From the NCBI RefSeq assembly GCF_022879575.1, contig NZ_CP084261.1, forward strand, positions 806,001 to 870,000: DNA of 64,000 bases, written 5' to 3'. Shown here piece by piece: positions 33,581 to 42,377 of this stretch. This DNA comes from Caballeronia sp. SL2Y3 (GTDB taxonomy: Bacteria; Pseudomonadota; Gammaproteobacteria; Burkholderiales; Burkholderiaceae). The position numbers and the translations under genes are program-made. The notes under the pieces were generated by a model, which was not told where the DNA came from, did not search any database, and saw nothing but the letters and a program-made list of their open reading frames with translations. Each line of letters starts with the position of its first letter. Position 1 is the first letter of the stretch.

Positions 33581-34435
33581 ATGGTCTCTGAAACCTCTTC
33601 ACTGGAATCGCTCGCCGTCGCCGAGCGCGTGCGCGAGCTGATGAGCCGTCACGGCATCGGCAAGCGTCAGCAGACGGCTGAACTGTGCCGCATCCTCGAC
33701 CTGAGCTTTTCGCAAGGGCACCGCAAGCTGCGCGGCAATAGCCCGTGGACGCTCGCGCAAATTCGCCGCGTCGCGGACGCCTTCGACGAGCCCGCGCTCC
33801 AGCTTTTCGACAGCATCGATACGCGCCCCGACGACACCGAAGGCACCGCGCACGACGCCGTGTTGAAGCTCGGCTCGGTCGAGATTCCATGCACCGCGTG
33901 GATCGGCGATGCACTGGACGCGGGCAGCCGGCCCGATTTCATTGCGCAGAAAGTGAACGGCCGCTGGATCGTCACCCGCCACGAGGGCGTGCTGTTGCAG
34001 CAGGCCAGCGACGTCCACAAGATCGAGATCCAGCCGCGCCGCGCGGACACGGAGAAGCCCGTGATCGCGGTCGTCGACGACGATCACGCGTCGGCCGACA
34101 ATCTGCACGACTATCTGGAGATGACCGGCTTCACCGCGATGGCCTTCTACGGCCTCGACGCGTTTCTGGAGGCGCTGCAGTCGCAGGTCTTCGACGCCGT
34201 GGTGATCGACTGGCTGTTCGGCGCGCACACGTCGGCGGGCGCGATACAGGCGGTGCGCGAGTCCGACAACCCGGACGCGCCGATCTTCGTGCTCACCGGC
34301 GAACTCACGACCGGCAAGGCGAGCGAATCGGAAATCAGCCAGATCATTCGCGATTACAACGTCGCGTGCTTCGAGAAGCCGGCGCGGCTCGGCATTCTGG
34401 TGGCCGACTTGTCGAAGCGGCTGTTGCGGAGCTAA
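33581..34435 (+). CDS. BetR-domain response regulator, AtsT-like
   Basis: 284 aa. The N-terminal BetR-type helix-turn-helix region (about 10-75, VAERVRELMSRHGIGKRQQT then LSFSQGHRKLRGNSPWTLAQ) is joined by a linker to a C-terminal receiver domain (about 160-284). The receiver has the acidic triplet VVDDD at 165-168, phospho-acceptor D210 in VVIDWLFG, Thr in FVLTGEL and Lys in CFEKP. Size, order and Asp position closely match my recollection of the AtsT regulator (phospho-Asp 208) of Burkholderia cenocepacia. Convergent with the hybrid kinase with only three bases between stops. The start at 33581 is chosen by domain extent; a longer frame exists. Confidence 0.8.
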   Translation: MVSETSSLESLAVAERVRELMSRHGIGKRQQTAELCRILDLSFSQGHRKLRGNSPWTLAQIRRVADAFDEPALQLFDSIDTRPDDTEGTAHDAVLKLGSVEIPCTAWIGDALDAGSRPDFIAQKVNGRWIVTRHEGVLLQQASDVHKIEIQPRRADTEKPVIAVVDDDHASADNLHDYLEMTGFTAMAFYGLDAFLEALQSQVFDAVVIDWLFGAHTSAGAIQAVRESDNPDAPIFVLTGELTTGKASESEISQIIRDYNVACFEKPARLGILVADLSKRLLRS

Positions 34436-34438
34436 GCC

Positions 34439-36259
34439 TCAGGCAGCGCGCCGCCGCGCCGTCGCCGCGCGATGCACGGCTGCCTTCAGCACCTCGAAGC
34501 GCACCGGCTTCAGCAGATAGTCGAAGAAAAGCACCGTCGCCGTCGGATCGACGAGTTCGGGCACGTACGCGCTCACCGCGATGATCGGCACGCTCGCGCC
34601 CGGCGCGATCCGCGAGCGGTATTCGTTGGCGAACGAGTAGCCGTCCTTGCCCGGCATGTGCAGATCGAGCAGGATCACGTCCGCGTCGTTGGCGCGCAGC
34701 CACGCGAGCGCGCTGTCGACGTCCGGCATGCCCACGGCCCAGTAGCCCAGGAGCGTCAGCATCTCGATCAGCGAGTCGCGGATCGACTCGTGATCGTCTA
34801 TCACCAGCACGCGCGACTTGCGCAAGCCGGACGCTTCGGCGTCGTCGTCGCGGCGCTCGGGCATCGCGTCGACGGACGCCGCCGGCAAGCTCACGCGAAA
34901 CGCCGCGCCCTGACCGACTTCGCTCGACACGTCGATGGTGCCGCCGAGCAGATCGACCAACCCGCGCACGACCGCGAGCCCCATGCCCGCGCCGTCGAAA
35001 CGCCGCGTGCTGGACGAATCGAGCTGAGTGAATTCCTCGAAGATGAGCGGCAGTTGTTCCCGCGCGATGCCCGGCCCCGTGTCGGTCACGGTGATATCGA
35101 GACGCGCCTTGTCGCGCACGAAGCGAACGTCGATGGACCCGGCGTCCGTGTATTTGATCGCGTTGGTGACGAGATTCGTGACGATCTGGCGCACGCGATG
35201 CGGGTCCGATTCCAGCAGCCCGCGCGCGCCGCTGTATTCGCCGCGCAACTCAAGGCCCTTTGCGGACGCGGCGGGCAGGTTTGCATCGACGATGGAATCG
35301 AGCAGTTCGGCGGGATCGAACGCGGCGAGGCGCAGTTCGAGCTTCCCGGCGCCGAGGCGCGCGTAGTCGGTCAGGTCGCGCATCTGCGCTTCGAGATGAC
35401 GCGCGCCGGTTTCCAGCCGCTGAATGATCTTGCGATCCGCCTCGCCGCGCAGATTCAGCCCGAGCAGTTCGATCGAAGAGACGATCGCGTGCAGCGGCGT
35501 GCGCAGTTCGTGGCTGATCATGCCGAGGAACGTGTCTTTCGCGACAGCCGTTTCGCGCGCCGCCCGGGTCGCCAGATGCTCGGCTGAGAGCGCGGCGCGT
35601 TGCTGCTCGATCAGGCGCGAGCGCCGATAGCCGTTGAGCAATAGCAGCGATGTCGCCGCCGCCGATAGCAAGCCGAGCAGAATGCCGCCATAAAGCAGAT
35701 AGCGGCGCTTGGCCTCGAAGTCATGTACGACGTTCTCGCGCTCAGCGGCGTCCATCAGCCGCCTGCCGGTGGCCAATTCCGCGACGGCGGGGGCGTTTTG
35801 CCGCAGCACGCCGAGGACCCGCAGCGCGCGGCTTTGCCTGACCGTCAGCCGGTTGACGTCGCCTTCGATGGAATCGAGCGCCGTATGCAGCTGGCGCAAG
35901 ATTTCCTGCTGCCGGTTGTGCATGGCGTCGTGGCCTTCGGGCGTGCGCGTGGCGTCGGACACGATGTCGAGCCGCGCCCGCAGCCGGGCATAGGCATCGC
36001 GGACCGCGCCGGCATCTTCGTCGATGCCGCTGCGAAACAGCAGCACCTGGCTCTCGAACCGTTCGTAGGCAATCTGAAACTGCGCGGCATCCCAATACAA
36101 GCCTTCGTAGGGCACCACCATGCCGTGCGGCTGCCGGGCGAGCAGGCCGGAGTACAGCATGTAGCCGACTGCCCCGAGCGGCGGCGCGACCGCGAGCGCG
36201 ATCAGCGCCGCGTACCAAAGGCGGCGCAGCCACGGACGCCGGTTCTGCGTGAATGGCAT
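34439..36259 (-). CDS. hybrid sensor histidine kinase with receiver domain, AtsR-like
   Basis: 606 aa inner-membrane kinase. Two membrane helices (about 15-38 and 189-208) flank a helical periplasmic sensor region. HisKA follows with phospho-acceptor H250 (GMISHELRTPLH), then HATPase_c with NAIKY, GPGIA and GAGMGLAV boxes, and a C-terminal receiver with D532 (LLDLHMPGKDG) and a KPVRF lysine. Length, topology and residue positions resemble AtsR (606 aa, H245, D536) of B. cenocepacia, which represses type VI secretion, biofilm and quorum-sensing genes through AtsT. This identification is from memory, not a search. Lies 19 bp after the NERD-helicase gene. Confidence 0.85.
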   Translation of the reverse strand: MPFTQNRRPWLRRLWYAALIALAVAPPLGAVGYMLYSGLLARQPHGMVVPYEGLYWDAAQFQIAYERFESQVLLFRSGIDEDAGAVRDAYARLRARLDIVSDATRTPEGHDAMHNRQQEILRQLHTALDSIEGDVNRLTVRQSRALRVLGVLRQNAPAVAELATGRRLMDAAERENVVHDFEAKRRYLLYGGILLGLLSAAATSLLLLNGYRRSRLIEQQRAALSAEHLATRAARETAVAKDTFLGMISHELRTPLHAIVSSIELLGLNLRGEADRKIIQRLETGARHLEAQMRDLTDYARLGAGKLELRLAAFDPAELLDSIVDANLPAASAKGLELRGEYSGARGLLESDPHRVRQIVTNLVTNAIKYTDAGSIDVRFVRDKARLDITVTDTGPGIAREQLPLIFEEFTQLDSSSTRRFDGAGMGLAVVRGLVDLLGGTIDVSSEVGQGAAFRVSLPAASVDAMPERRDDDAEASGLRKSRVLVIDDHESIRDSLIEMLTLLGYWAVGMPDVDSALAWLRANDADVILLDLHMPGKDGYSFANEYRSRIAPGASVPIIAVSAYVPELVDPTATVLFFDYLLKPVRFEVLKAAVHRAATARRRAA

Positions 36260-36278
36260 GAGACGACTGCGGCGCGGC

Positions 36279-37916
36279 CTAGCGCAACGCTTCCATCGCG
36301 TGCGTCGCGCGTTCGGAGGCGACCACGATGAGCTTCATCGTCGCCCGCGTCGCGCCGACGAACACTTTGCGCGCGGCCTGATCGTCGAGCGTGTCGAAGT
36401 CGACTTCGGTCAGGATCACGCACGGCGCGGATTGCCCCTTGAAGCGATAGATCGACTCCAGCAGTACGTCGCCCTCGCGATATTCAGGATTGCCGAAGAG
36501 ATCGTACGTTCCGGTAAAGGCGCGCAGCCGGTGCGGCCCGAGATGATCGACGGCCGTGAGCGCCGAACCCTCGCGCCCGCGAAACGACAGCACCGCGATG
36601 TCCTGCTTGCGAAAGCCGAGTGAGAGCGCATGCGTGATGGCGCGCTTCGTGGCTTCGATGACTTCGTCCGGATGGCCGTCCTCATAGGTCGAGACGGTCA
36701 CGTCCGAGCCGTCGAACGGACTGCCCGCATCGAGCCGCACGTCCGGCCCGACGATCTTGCGGATAAAGCCGAGCAAGTCGCGCGGACTGCGATAGTTGGT
36801 GGTTTCGCGCAGAATGGTCCAGCCGGGCAGCGGCACCGGCTCGCGCAGATAGAGGTTCTGCATCGGATCTTCGAGCCACCACCACGCCGCATCGGGCTTG
36901 AGCAGCCGTTCGAGCGCCTCGACCCACGCGGCCTGAAAATCCTGGCCTTCGTCGACGATCAGCACGTCCGTCTTCCAGTGCTCCGGCACGGGCACGGCGG
37001 CGAACCGTTCTTCGAGCGTCGCGAAGACGTTGGGCTGGCTGAAATCCGGCGGGCTGCCCGCATCGCGCGCAACGGCTGCGCTCAGTTGATGATAGTTCGC
37101 GATCTTCGCGTCTTTCGGCGCGATGGCGCGAATATGGTCCGCGAGCGGCCGGTTGAAGCAGACATACAGCACGCTCTTGCCGGCGGCCAGCGCGTCGCGC
37201 ATCACGCGCACGGCGAGCTGCGTCTTGCCCGCGCCCGCCGTCGCGATCACGCGCAGGCGGAACGGCTCGAATTCGAGGCGCCGCGCCCACGTCGCGAGTC
37301 CGCCCGACAGCCGCGTGACGAGCGTGTTCGCCGCGCCGACGAGCGCGTTCGTGTCCGGCGTGAGCGAGAGTTCATCGGCGAGAAAGTGGTGGATGCGCGC
37401 GGCGGCTTCGAAGCGCGGCTCGTCGGGCGGCAGGATCTCCAGCACGACGCGCGCAAGCTGCGCCTTACGGCTTGCATCGACGATACGGCCCGGCGGCACG
37501 CCCGCGATAGCCGCGTCTTTCACGGTGTAGTCGGGGCAATACAGCAGTTCCTCGATGCGATACGTCCCCGCGCCGAACGCCACCGTGAAGCGCCGGTGCA
37601 GGTTTTCCAGCGTGCGCGCAAGCTGGATGGCGACATTGCGCTCCTTTTGCAGATAGACCTTGACGAGCCCGGCGCCGGTTTCGCGCAGGAAGCCGGCCTT
37701 CATCTCGATCATCAGCACGCGTCCCGACGGCGCGACCACGACGAAATCCGCCTCGCCGAAAACCGAGAAGCCTTCGTTGATGCGCGTCCAGTGGACGCCG
37801 TGATAAACCGTGTAGTCGTCGGGCAGCTTTTCGAGTTGCGCGAGCGTCTCCAGTTCGCGCGCCGCGGCGCCGGTCGCTTCGAGGTTCTTCCAGTCGTCGG
37901 GAACGATTCGGGCCAT
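36279..37916 (-). CDS. NERD nuclease-domain SF1 helicase
   Basis: 545-aa fusion. The N-terminal nuclease-related domain (about 20-140) has a PD-(D/E)XK-like pattern: D57 in GEADFVVV and E71-x-K73 in IEMKAG. The SF1 helicase core has Walker A TAGAGKTQ at 226-233 (K231), Walker B/DEGQD at 322-326, a WLEDPMQNLY motif III-like segment near 347, TNYRSPRDL near 374 and the motif VI region KVFVGATRATM near 518. All helicase motifs look intact. Such NERD helicases are found in DNA repair and in some defence contexts; the function is unknown here. It is upstream of the hybrid kinase gene, 19 bp apart. Confidence 0.85.
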   Translation of the reverse strand: MARIVPDDWKNLEATGAAARELETLAQLEKLPDDYTVYHGVHWTRINEGFSVFGEADFVVVAPSGRVLMIEMKAGFLRETGAGLVKVYLQKERNVAIQLARTLENLHRRFTVAFGAGTYRIEELLYCPDYTVKDAAIAGVPPGRIVDASRKAQLARVVLEILPPDEPRFEAAARIHHFLADELSLTPDTNALVGAANTLVTRLSGGLATWARRLEFEPFRLRVIATAGAGKTQLAVRVMRDALAAGKSVLYVCFNRPLADHIRAIAPKDAKIANYHQLSAAVARDAGSPPDFSQPNVFATLEERFAAVPVPEHWKTDVLIVDEGQDFQAAWVEALERLLKPDAAWWWLEDPMQNLYLREPVPLPGWTILRETTNYRSPRDLLGFIRKIVGPDVRLDAGSPFDGSDVTVSTYEDGHPDEVIEATKRAITHALSLGFRKQDIAVLSFRGREGSALTAVDHLGPHRLRAFTGTYDLFGNPEYREGDVLLESIYRFKGQSAPCVILTEVDFDTLDDQAARKVFVGATRATMKLIVVASERATHAMEALR

Positions 37917-38021
37917 GCGTTGCCTTTGAGCGTGAGGGACTTGCGAAGAAACGCGCGGCTAGGAAGCGGCGCTTGGTGCGCCTCATTGTACGCAACGCGC
38001 GGGGCTTTTCTGGGCGAGCGC

Positions 38022-38693
38022 CTAGCCCGCGTAGTCGTATCGCCCGCCGCGCTCCAACGCGCGCCGATAAGCCGGCCGCGCGTGAATGCGTTCGAGAAAC
38101 GCGCGGATATGCGGCCAATCCTTCGCGCCCGCGCGCTGGCTGCCGGCTTCGAGCGGGAAGCTCATCTGGACGTCAGCGGCGCTGAAGGTATCGCCCGCGA
38201 ACCACGGCGACTTCGCGAGTTCGCTTTCGATATAGCCGAAATGCAGCTTCAGTTGCGGGTCGATGAAACCGCGCTGCAACGTCTCGCCGATGCGCCGCGC
38301 AATGGGCCTCGCGAAAAACGGCATTTTCGCCTTGCCAATTCGCGACGCCACGAGCTTGAGCAAGAGCGGCGGCATGGCCGAGCCTTCCGCATAATGCATC
38401 CAGTAGTTGTAGCGCACGCGCTGAGGCGCCGCCCCGTGCGGCGGCGCGAATCGCCCGTCGCCGTAGCGGTCAACGAGATATTCGATGATCGCTCCCGACT
38501 CCGCGACGACGAGCGCGCCGTCCGTGACGACCGGCGACTTGCCGAGCGGATGCACGGCGCGCAGTTCGGGGGGCGCGAGCATGGTCTGCGGATCGCGCTC
38601 GTAGCGCCTGATCTCGTAGGGGACGCCGAGTTCTTCGAGCATCCACAGCACGCGCTGCGACCGGGAGTTGTTCAGGTGATGGACGGTGAGCAT
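38022..38693 (-). CDS. glutathione S-transferase
   Basis: 223 aa. Thioredoxin-fold N-terminal domain with HHLNNSRSQRVLWMLEELG (catalytic Ser-type site near residue 9), GKSPVVTDG and the glutathione-binding ESGAIIEYL. An all-helical C-terminal domain follows. Conjugates glutathione to electrophiles, probably in detoxification; exact substrate unknown. Single gene in the leftward run GST - NERD helicase - hybrid kinase, with 105 bp before the helicase gene. Confidence 0.9.
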   Translation of the reverse strand: MLTVHHLNNSRSQRVLWMLEELGVPYEIRRYERDPQTMLAPPELRAVHPLGKSPVVTDGALVVAESGAIIEYLVDRYGDGRFAPPHGAAPQRVRYNYWMHYAEGSAMPPLLLKLVASRIGKAKMPFFARPIARRIGETLQRGFIDPQLKLHFGYIESELAKSPWFAGDTFSAADVQMSFPLEAGSQRAGAKDWPHIRAFLERIHARPAYRRALERGGRYDYAG

Positions 38694-38784
38694 GTCTTCT
38701 TGTTGTGCTGCACGGTACGCGTCTTGCAGGCGACGAATGGCGCGCAGCAGCGCTGACTATTCCGACAAGTAAAAGGAGAACCCG

Positions 38785-38955
38785 ATGACCCTGATCATCT
38801 ATCTCGTGGGCTGGCTCATTCTGATCGGCGGCGTGTCGTGGGCGCTCGTCGCCATGCACGTGGCGCAACATACCATCGCCATCGTGGCCGTCATTCTGCT
38901 GGGAATCGCGGTCATCACGGGCGCCACGCGGGCGCGCAACCGCGACCGTTCGTAG
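38785..38955 (+). CDS. small inner-membrane protein, 56 aa
   Basis: Two hydrophobic helices, MTLIIYLVGWLILIGGVSWA and IAIVAVILLGIAVITGATRA, followed by a short arginine-rich cytoplasmic end (RNRDRS). A strong AAAAGGAGAA ribosome site lies 4-5 nt before the ATG, which makes this a real gene despite its size. Divergent from the GST gene. Function unknown. Confidence 0.7.
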   Translation: MTLIIYLVGWLILIGGVSWALVAMHVAQHTIAIVAVILLGIAVITGATRARNRDRS

Positions 38956-38969
38956 CGTCCTGCAAGGCG

Positions 38970-38997
38970 AGCGCCGCGCCGTATCGCGCGCGGCGCT
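38970..38997. terminator. terminator-like hairpin between convergent genes
   Basis: A 10-bp stem AGCGCCGCGC / GCGCGGCGCT with an 8-base loop between the small membrane protein gene and the convergent response-regulator gene. Short T-poor flanks make it a weak terminator; it may serve both genes. Confidence 0.45.
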
Positions 38998-39004
38998 TCC
39001 TGTC

Positions 39005-39418
39005 TCAGGTCACGACACGCGCATTGAGCGCGTCCTGAATCAGCGTGACGAGTTCGTCCGGGTGCGCGGGCTTGGTCATGAAGTGCTGAAAGCCCTCGCC
39101 GATGCTGCGTAATCGGTATTCGTCGCCGTCGTGCCCGGTGAGCGCGATGGCGACCGAAGGCGGCAGATTCCCGCGTATTTCGTGGTCGCGCAAACGTTGG
39201 ATAAGATAGAAACCGTCCATTCCAGGAAGGTCGAGATCGCAGATCACCGCATCGGGAAGCACACGGGTCGCGGTTTCCGCGCCGTCTTCGGCGTCAGCCA
39301 CGGCGACGACTTGCGCGCCCTCTTCTTCCAGCAGCATCTGCAGTGATTCCCTGCTTTCGGGATCGTCTTCGATGAGTACGATCCGCGCATGCCCCAGTCT
39401 TGCCACTTCGTTCATCAT
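39005..39418 (-). CDS. single-domain response regulator
   Basis: 137-aa receiver domain with no output domain. It has the acidic pair ED(D) near 17-19, phospho-acceptor D61 in ICDLDLPGMDG, Thr in ALTGHDG and the conserved Lys in FMTKPAH. Likely passes a phosphoryl group in a relay or acts by protein contact, as CheY-like proteins do. No kinase is adjacent; the nearest are the hybrid kinase 3 kb away and a kinase at about 54 kb. Two adjacent ATG codons mark the start. Confidence 0.88.
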   Translation of the reverse strand: MMNEVARLGHARIVLIEDDPESRESLQMLLEEEGAQVVAVADAEDGAETATRVLPDAVICDLDLPGMDGFYLIQRLRDHEIRGNLPPSVAIALTGHDGDEYRLRSIGEGFQHFMTKPAHPDELVTLIQDALNARVVT

Positions 39419-39779
39419 GTTCTTTTCAACTGCCTAAAACGGAATTCTCGCGCACGGTCTCCACGGCTCGCCGCTTCACTACCTCTGCCGACCGTCGCGC
39501 GCTTGCGTGGCGATTGACAGAAAATCGCGGCGGGAATTCCGGACGCACCGTATTTTTCGCCGCGCGTGCGCCGGTGCTGAACGTCTCGCGGTGTCCGGGC
39601 ACCCGCCGGCGGGAAACTGCCCGGCCGCCGTGTCCCGGCATTTCTTATCGAGCAAAAAACGGACCGACGTGCGTTTTAGCCCCGTGGGACGGCGCATTGC
39701 GCGCATTTCGGAAGGATCGGCGTGCACCGTTACGGCACATCCGCTGGTAATTCCGTCACGCGCCGCGCCGGTTCTACCG
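39419..39779. other. non-coding interval of about 360 bases
   Basis: No supported gene, repeat or strong structure. It contains the leftward promoter of the response regulator, which I cannot place with confidence, and the downstream end of the AraC gene. Short open frames here lack ribosome sites. Confidence 0.35.
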
Positions 39780-40607
39780 TCAGACATTCGCATACTGCTC
39801 GACGCGCGGCGCGTTTGCCTGCACTAAAGCGCGGTATTCCGTCGGCGTGATGCCTACTGTCGCCTTGAACTGGCGCGTAAAGGCGCTGTGGTCCGTGTAG
39901 CCGCAGAGCGCGGCGACATCCGTCACCTTGTCGTGCGTCACCAGGAGCGCGGTGGCGGCATCCAGCCGTGTCTTGAGCAGCACTTGCCGCGGCGTCAGAT
40001 GGAAGACCTTATGGAAGTACCGTTCAAGCTGCGCGATGGACATGTCGGCCATTTTCGCAAGGTCGCGCATATTGAGCGGCTGCACGTAATTTTCCTGAAT
40101 GTGCTGGACGACGGCCGCGAGCCGGCTATACGCGGGATGCGTGCTTTCGGCCGCCTGCAAGTCGCGCGAAATACCGGCCAGCCCGACGATACGTCCCTCT
40201 GCATCGTGCAGCGGCTGCTTGCAGGTCATGCACCAGCCGGGCTCGCGTCCGGGATAAAGATGCAGCTCCAGTTGATCGATCAGTTGCACGCCCTGCGCGA
40301 TGATCGCCTGATCCTGCGCCGTGTAGATCCGCCCGAAGCGGCGCGGAAACACGTCTTCTGCCGTCTTGCCGATGAGCGCGGTCTTGTCGTCCTTGTGGCC
40401 GCAGCGCCGCGCGAGCGTGCTGTTGACCATGGCGTAGCGCGCTTCGCGGTCTTTCACGAAGAACACGATGTCGGGCATGGCGTCGAACACCGGCGCGAGC
40501 AGCGCGAAGTGCGCGAGCATGTCCTGCAAGGCGGACGCTCGGGGCGACGCGATGTCCTCGAACGCGCGAGGCGAGGCGCTGCCGGCAAGGGGTGCGGTCG
40601 TGCTCAT
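39780..40607 (-). CDS. AraC-family regulator with PAS-like sensor domain
   Basis: 275 aa. The N-terminal region (about 35-150) is PAS-like: FDAMPDIVFFVKDREARYAM followed by GKTAEDVFPRRFG, LYPGREPGWCMTCKQPLHDA and GLAGISRDL. The C-terminal AraC DNA-binding domain (about 165-265) has two HTH units, NMRDLAKMADMSIAQLERYF and VAALCGYTDHSAFTRQFKAT. It is likely a PAS-ligand-controlled activator; no signal molecule can be read. Its promoter region holds a 14-bp palindrome that may be its own operator. Target genes are not evident. Confidence 0.9.
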   Translation of the reverse strand: MSTTAPLAGSASPRAFEDIASPRASALQDMLAHFALLAPVFDAMPDIVFFVKDREARYAMVNSTLARRCGHKDDKTALIGKTAEDVFPRRFGRIYTAQDQAIIAQGVQLIDQLELHLYPGREPGWCMTCKQPLHDAEGRIVGLAGISRDLQAAESTHPAYSRLAAVVQHIQENYVQPLNMRDLAKMADMSIAQLERYFHKVFHLTPRQVLLKTRLDAATALLVTHDKVTDVAALCGYTDHSAFTRQFKATVGITPTEYRALVQANAPRVEQYANV

Positions 40608-40642
40608 CGGTGCGTTCGGGCGCTCAAGTCGGAATGGCGCCG

Positions 40643-40677
40643 ATTATAGAGGCGCGAAAACGACGCCAATATTGGCG
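40643..40677 (-). promoter_or_regulatory. promoter of the AraC/PAS regulator with a 14-bp palindrome
   Basis: Reading leftward, a perfect TATAAT (complement at 40643-40648) has an ATTGGC/TTGGCG -35-like element at 15-16 bp. That element lies inside the perfect palindrome CGCCAATATTGGCG (40664-40677). An operator overlapping the -35 would suit autoregulation. Confidence 0.45.
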
Positions 40678-41060
40678 CTCTCCCCACTAGGTTTTCGGTG
40701 ACGCGGCTCCAAAGATGCGCTAGAGCGAGCGCCTTTGTTCCCCTCTTGCGGTCTCCCGCGCCTGCTCCCGTGCCTCGGCCACCGCATGCCGCGACGGCAT
40801 CCCTCGTCGCCTTGGTGAAGTGCTAAAGGACTGAGCGCACTGGAAATTTTCACGCGCGCCAGCGTCAAGCGCGGCCTCAGGCCCACGCTTTGCGGAAAGT
40901 CAAGTGTTTCGGTGACTATGTGCGCTAGCAGGCGGTCTCAATCGCCGCGATCCGGCCTAATGATGAAAGCAGCAGGCGCACGCACGGGTCACCGTTCGGC
41001 CAGCCTGCCCTCCGGGGAAGGTCCCAAGGTCCGTTGAGAACCAAGCAAAAAGGGATTGCC
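40678..41060. other. non-coding interval of about 380 bases
   Basis: No supported gene between the AraC promoter and the small gene at 41061. Overlapping short reading frames on both strands lack ribosome sites and have no plausible protein content. No strong hairpins noticed. Confidence 0.35.
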
Positions 41061-41228
41061 ATGACCAAGCACATCAACAAACATTCCGTACCGCGCCGCG
41101 AGGCTTTTCGTTGCAGCGGCCAGCAACTCGACGCCATCATGCGGTTCGCCGAAGAGCGCAAGCTCGACGAACGCCCGCTGCAATGGGTCGTCGCGCAATA
41201 CTGCCGGGCTCGCGTAAAAGCCGCCTGA
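41061..41228 (+). CDS. small basic protein, 55 aa
   Basis: MTKHINKHSVPRREAFRCSG followed by QQLDAIMRFAEERKLDERPL, a short helical sequence that is basic at the N-terminus. An AAAGGG ribosome site lies 7 nt before the ATG. It has no domain I recognise. Convergent with the exported DUF4431 gene across 12 bp. Moderate confidence because of its size. Confidence 0.45.
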   Translation: MTKHINKHSVPRREAFRCSGQQLDAIMRFAEERKLDERPLQWVVAQYCRARVKAA

Positions 41229-41240
41229 CGGCCCTGCCTA

Positions 41241-41624
41241 CTACTGCCCCGATAGCACGCGCTGCTTGAGCACCCAGATTGCCGTCGGCACTGCGTAATA
41301 CGCGCTCACGTTGCCCGTGACCAGCTTGCCCGTGAGCTGAACGCGCGCATTTTCGCCGGGCTCCGCGTCGATGATCTGCACTGCCGACACATTCGACTGC
41401 TGCCGTCCGCCCTGCCCGCCGCCCGCGTTGACGACGCAGACCGGACTCGCCAGCGACAGCACCCACGCCGGCTTTGCTGCCGCGTCGGTCTGATGCGTGG
41501 CCTGGCGCGTCACCGTGCCTTCCAGCGTGACGATATCGCCGTCGGCGTAACACTGCGCCGCCCGCGCCGGTCCCGCTCCCGCTGCGCACAGCACGAAGAT
41601 CCACGCGCACGCTTTCGCCGTCAT
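41241..41624 (-). CDS. small exported DUF4431-like protein
   Basis: 127 aa with a signal peptide (about 1-22, WIFVLCAAGAGPARA, cleavage after ARA) and a mature domain of OB-like beta character: YADGDIVTLEGTVTRQATHQ, WVLSLASPVCVVNAGG, VSAVQIIDAEPGENARVQLT, GKLVTGNVSAYYAVPTAIWV. It matches the DUF4431 pattern of small periplasmic proteins. Two mature cysteines could pair. Function unknown. Confidence 0.75.
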   Translation of the reverse strand: MTAKACAWIFVLCAAGAGPARAAQCYADGDIVTLEGTVTRQATHQTDAAAKPAWVLSLASPVCVVNAGGGQGGRQQSNVSAVQIIDAEPGENARVQLTGKLVTGNVSAYYAVPTAIWVLKQRVLSGQ

Positions 41625-41903
41625 TCGGGCCTCGCGAAGGGCGCGCCGCTGGCGGCACGCGGATTCTGGAAAGAGGTAGACACTTTAGGCGATCCACGTT
41701 GGGGTCGCAACCCGCCCGAATTCGCGCGAGAGCTTCTGCGACCGTCCACCCGTACGGGAACACCCGTTGCTCCTTTCATATTACGATCAACACACGCGCA
41801 TGTATCGCCAAGGCGCCGTCGTCGATCACCGGTCAGCGACGCCCGCCCGCGACAACGGCGCGAACAGGCGGCCTGCGCATCCGCGGGCCGACGGAGGGCG
41901 ACG

Positions 41904-42359
41904 ATGCATCAGACGGCAAACCAGACGAATCAGGTAATCGTAGGCGTGTTCGACTCGTATCGCGACGGACATGAGGCGCTGCGCGCGCTCCAGACGGCGG
42001 GACTTTCGCGCGACGACGCGCATTTGTATCGCGCGGGCCACGGCGACACGCAACTCGAGGCTCTTGCAATGCCATCGCACGAAGAAGACGAGGCCGAGTA
42101 CGTCGCGCATGGCGAACATCAGGGCGTGGTCGGCGCGCACAACCGCTTCGCGCCGCGCGAGCCGCTGGCGCCGCGGCCGCCCGCGCCCGTCGTAGTCAGC
42201 GAGGATTGCCGCGAGCGCACGCTCCTGATCATCAGACTGACCGACGATATCAAACCGGGCGCGATCGGCGACATGCTGCACGAGCACGGCGCGGTTGCCG
42301 TCAAGGACCCGGCCGGTCACTGGCGTTTTTCTCCCTACAGAGACCACGCCCGCGCCTGA
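41904..42359 (+). CDS. hypothetical protein with GSP17M-like domain, 151 aa
   Basis: The N-terminal VIVGVFDSYRDGHEALRALQ followed by TAGLSRDDAHLY resembles the ferredoxin-like fold of general stress protein 17M. A middle His/Asp/Glu-rich linker and a C-terminal half LLIIRLTDDIKPGAIGDMLH with EHGAVAVKDPAGHWRFS follow. A GGAGGG ribosome site fixes the start at 41904. No membrane segments. Possibly an envelope or stress protein; the family call is weak. Confidence 0.65.
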   Translation: MHQTANQTNQVIVGVFDSYRDGHEALRALQTAGLSRDDAHLYRAGHGDTQLEALAMPSHEEDEAEYVAHGEHQGVVGAHNRFAPREPLAPRPPAPVVVSEDCRERTLLIIRLTDDIKPGAIGDMLHEHGAVAVKDPAGHWRFSPYRDHARA

Positions 42360-42377
42360 AACGCGGCGTTCGTGGCT

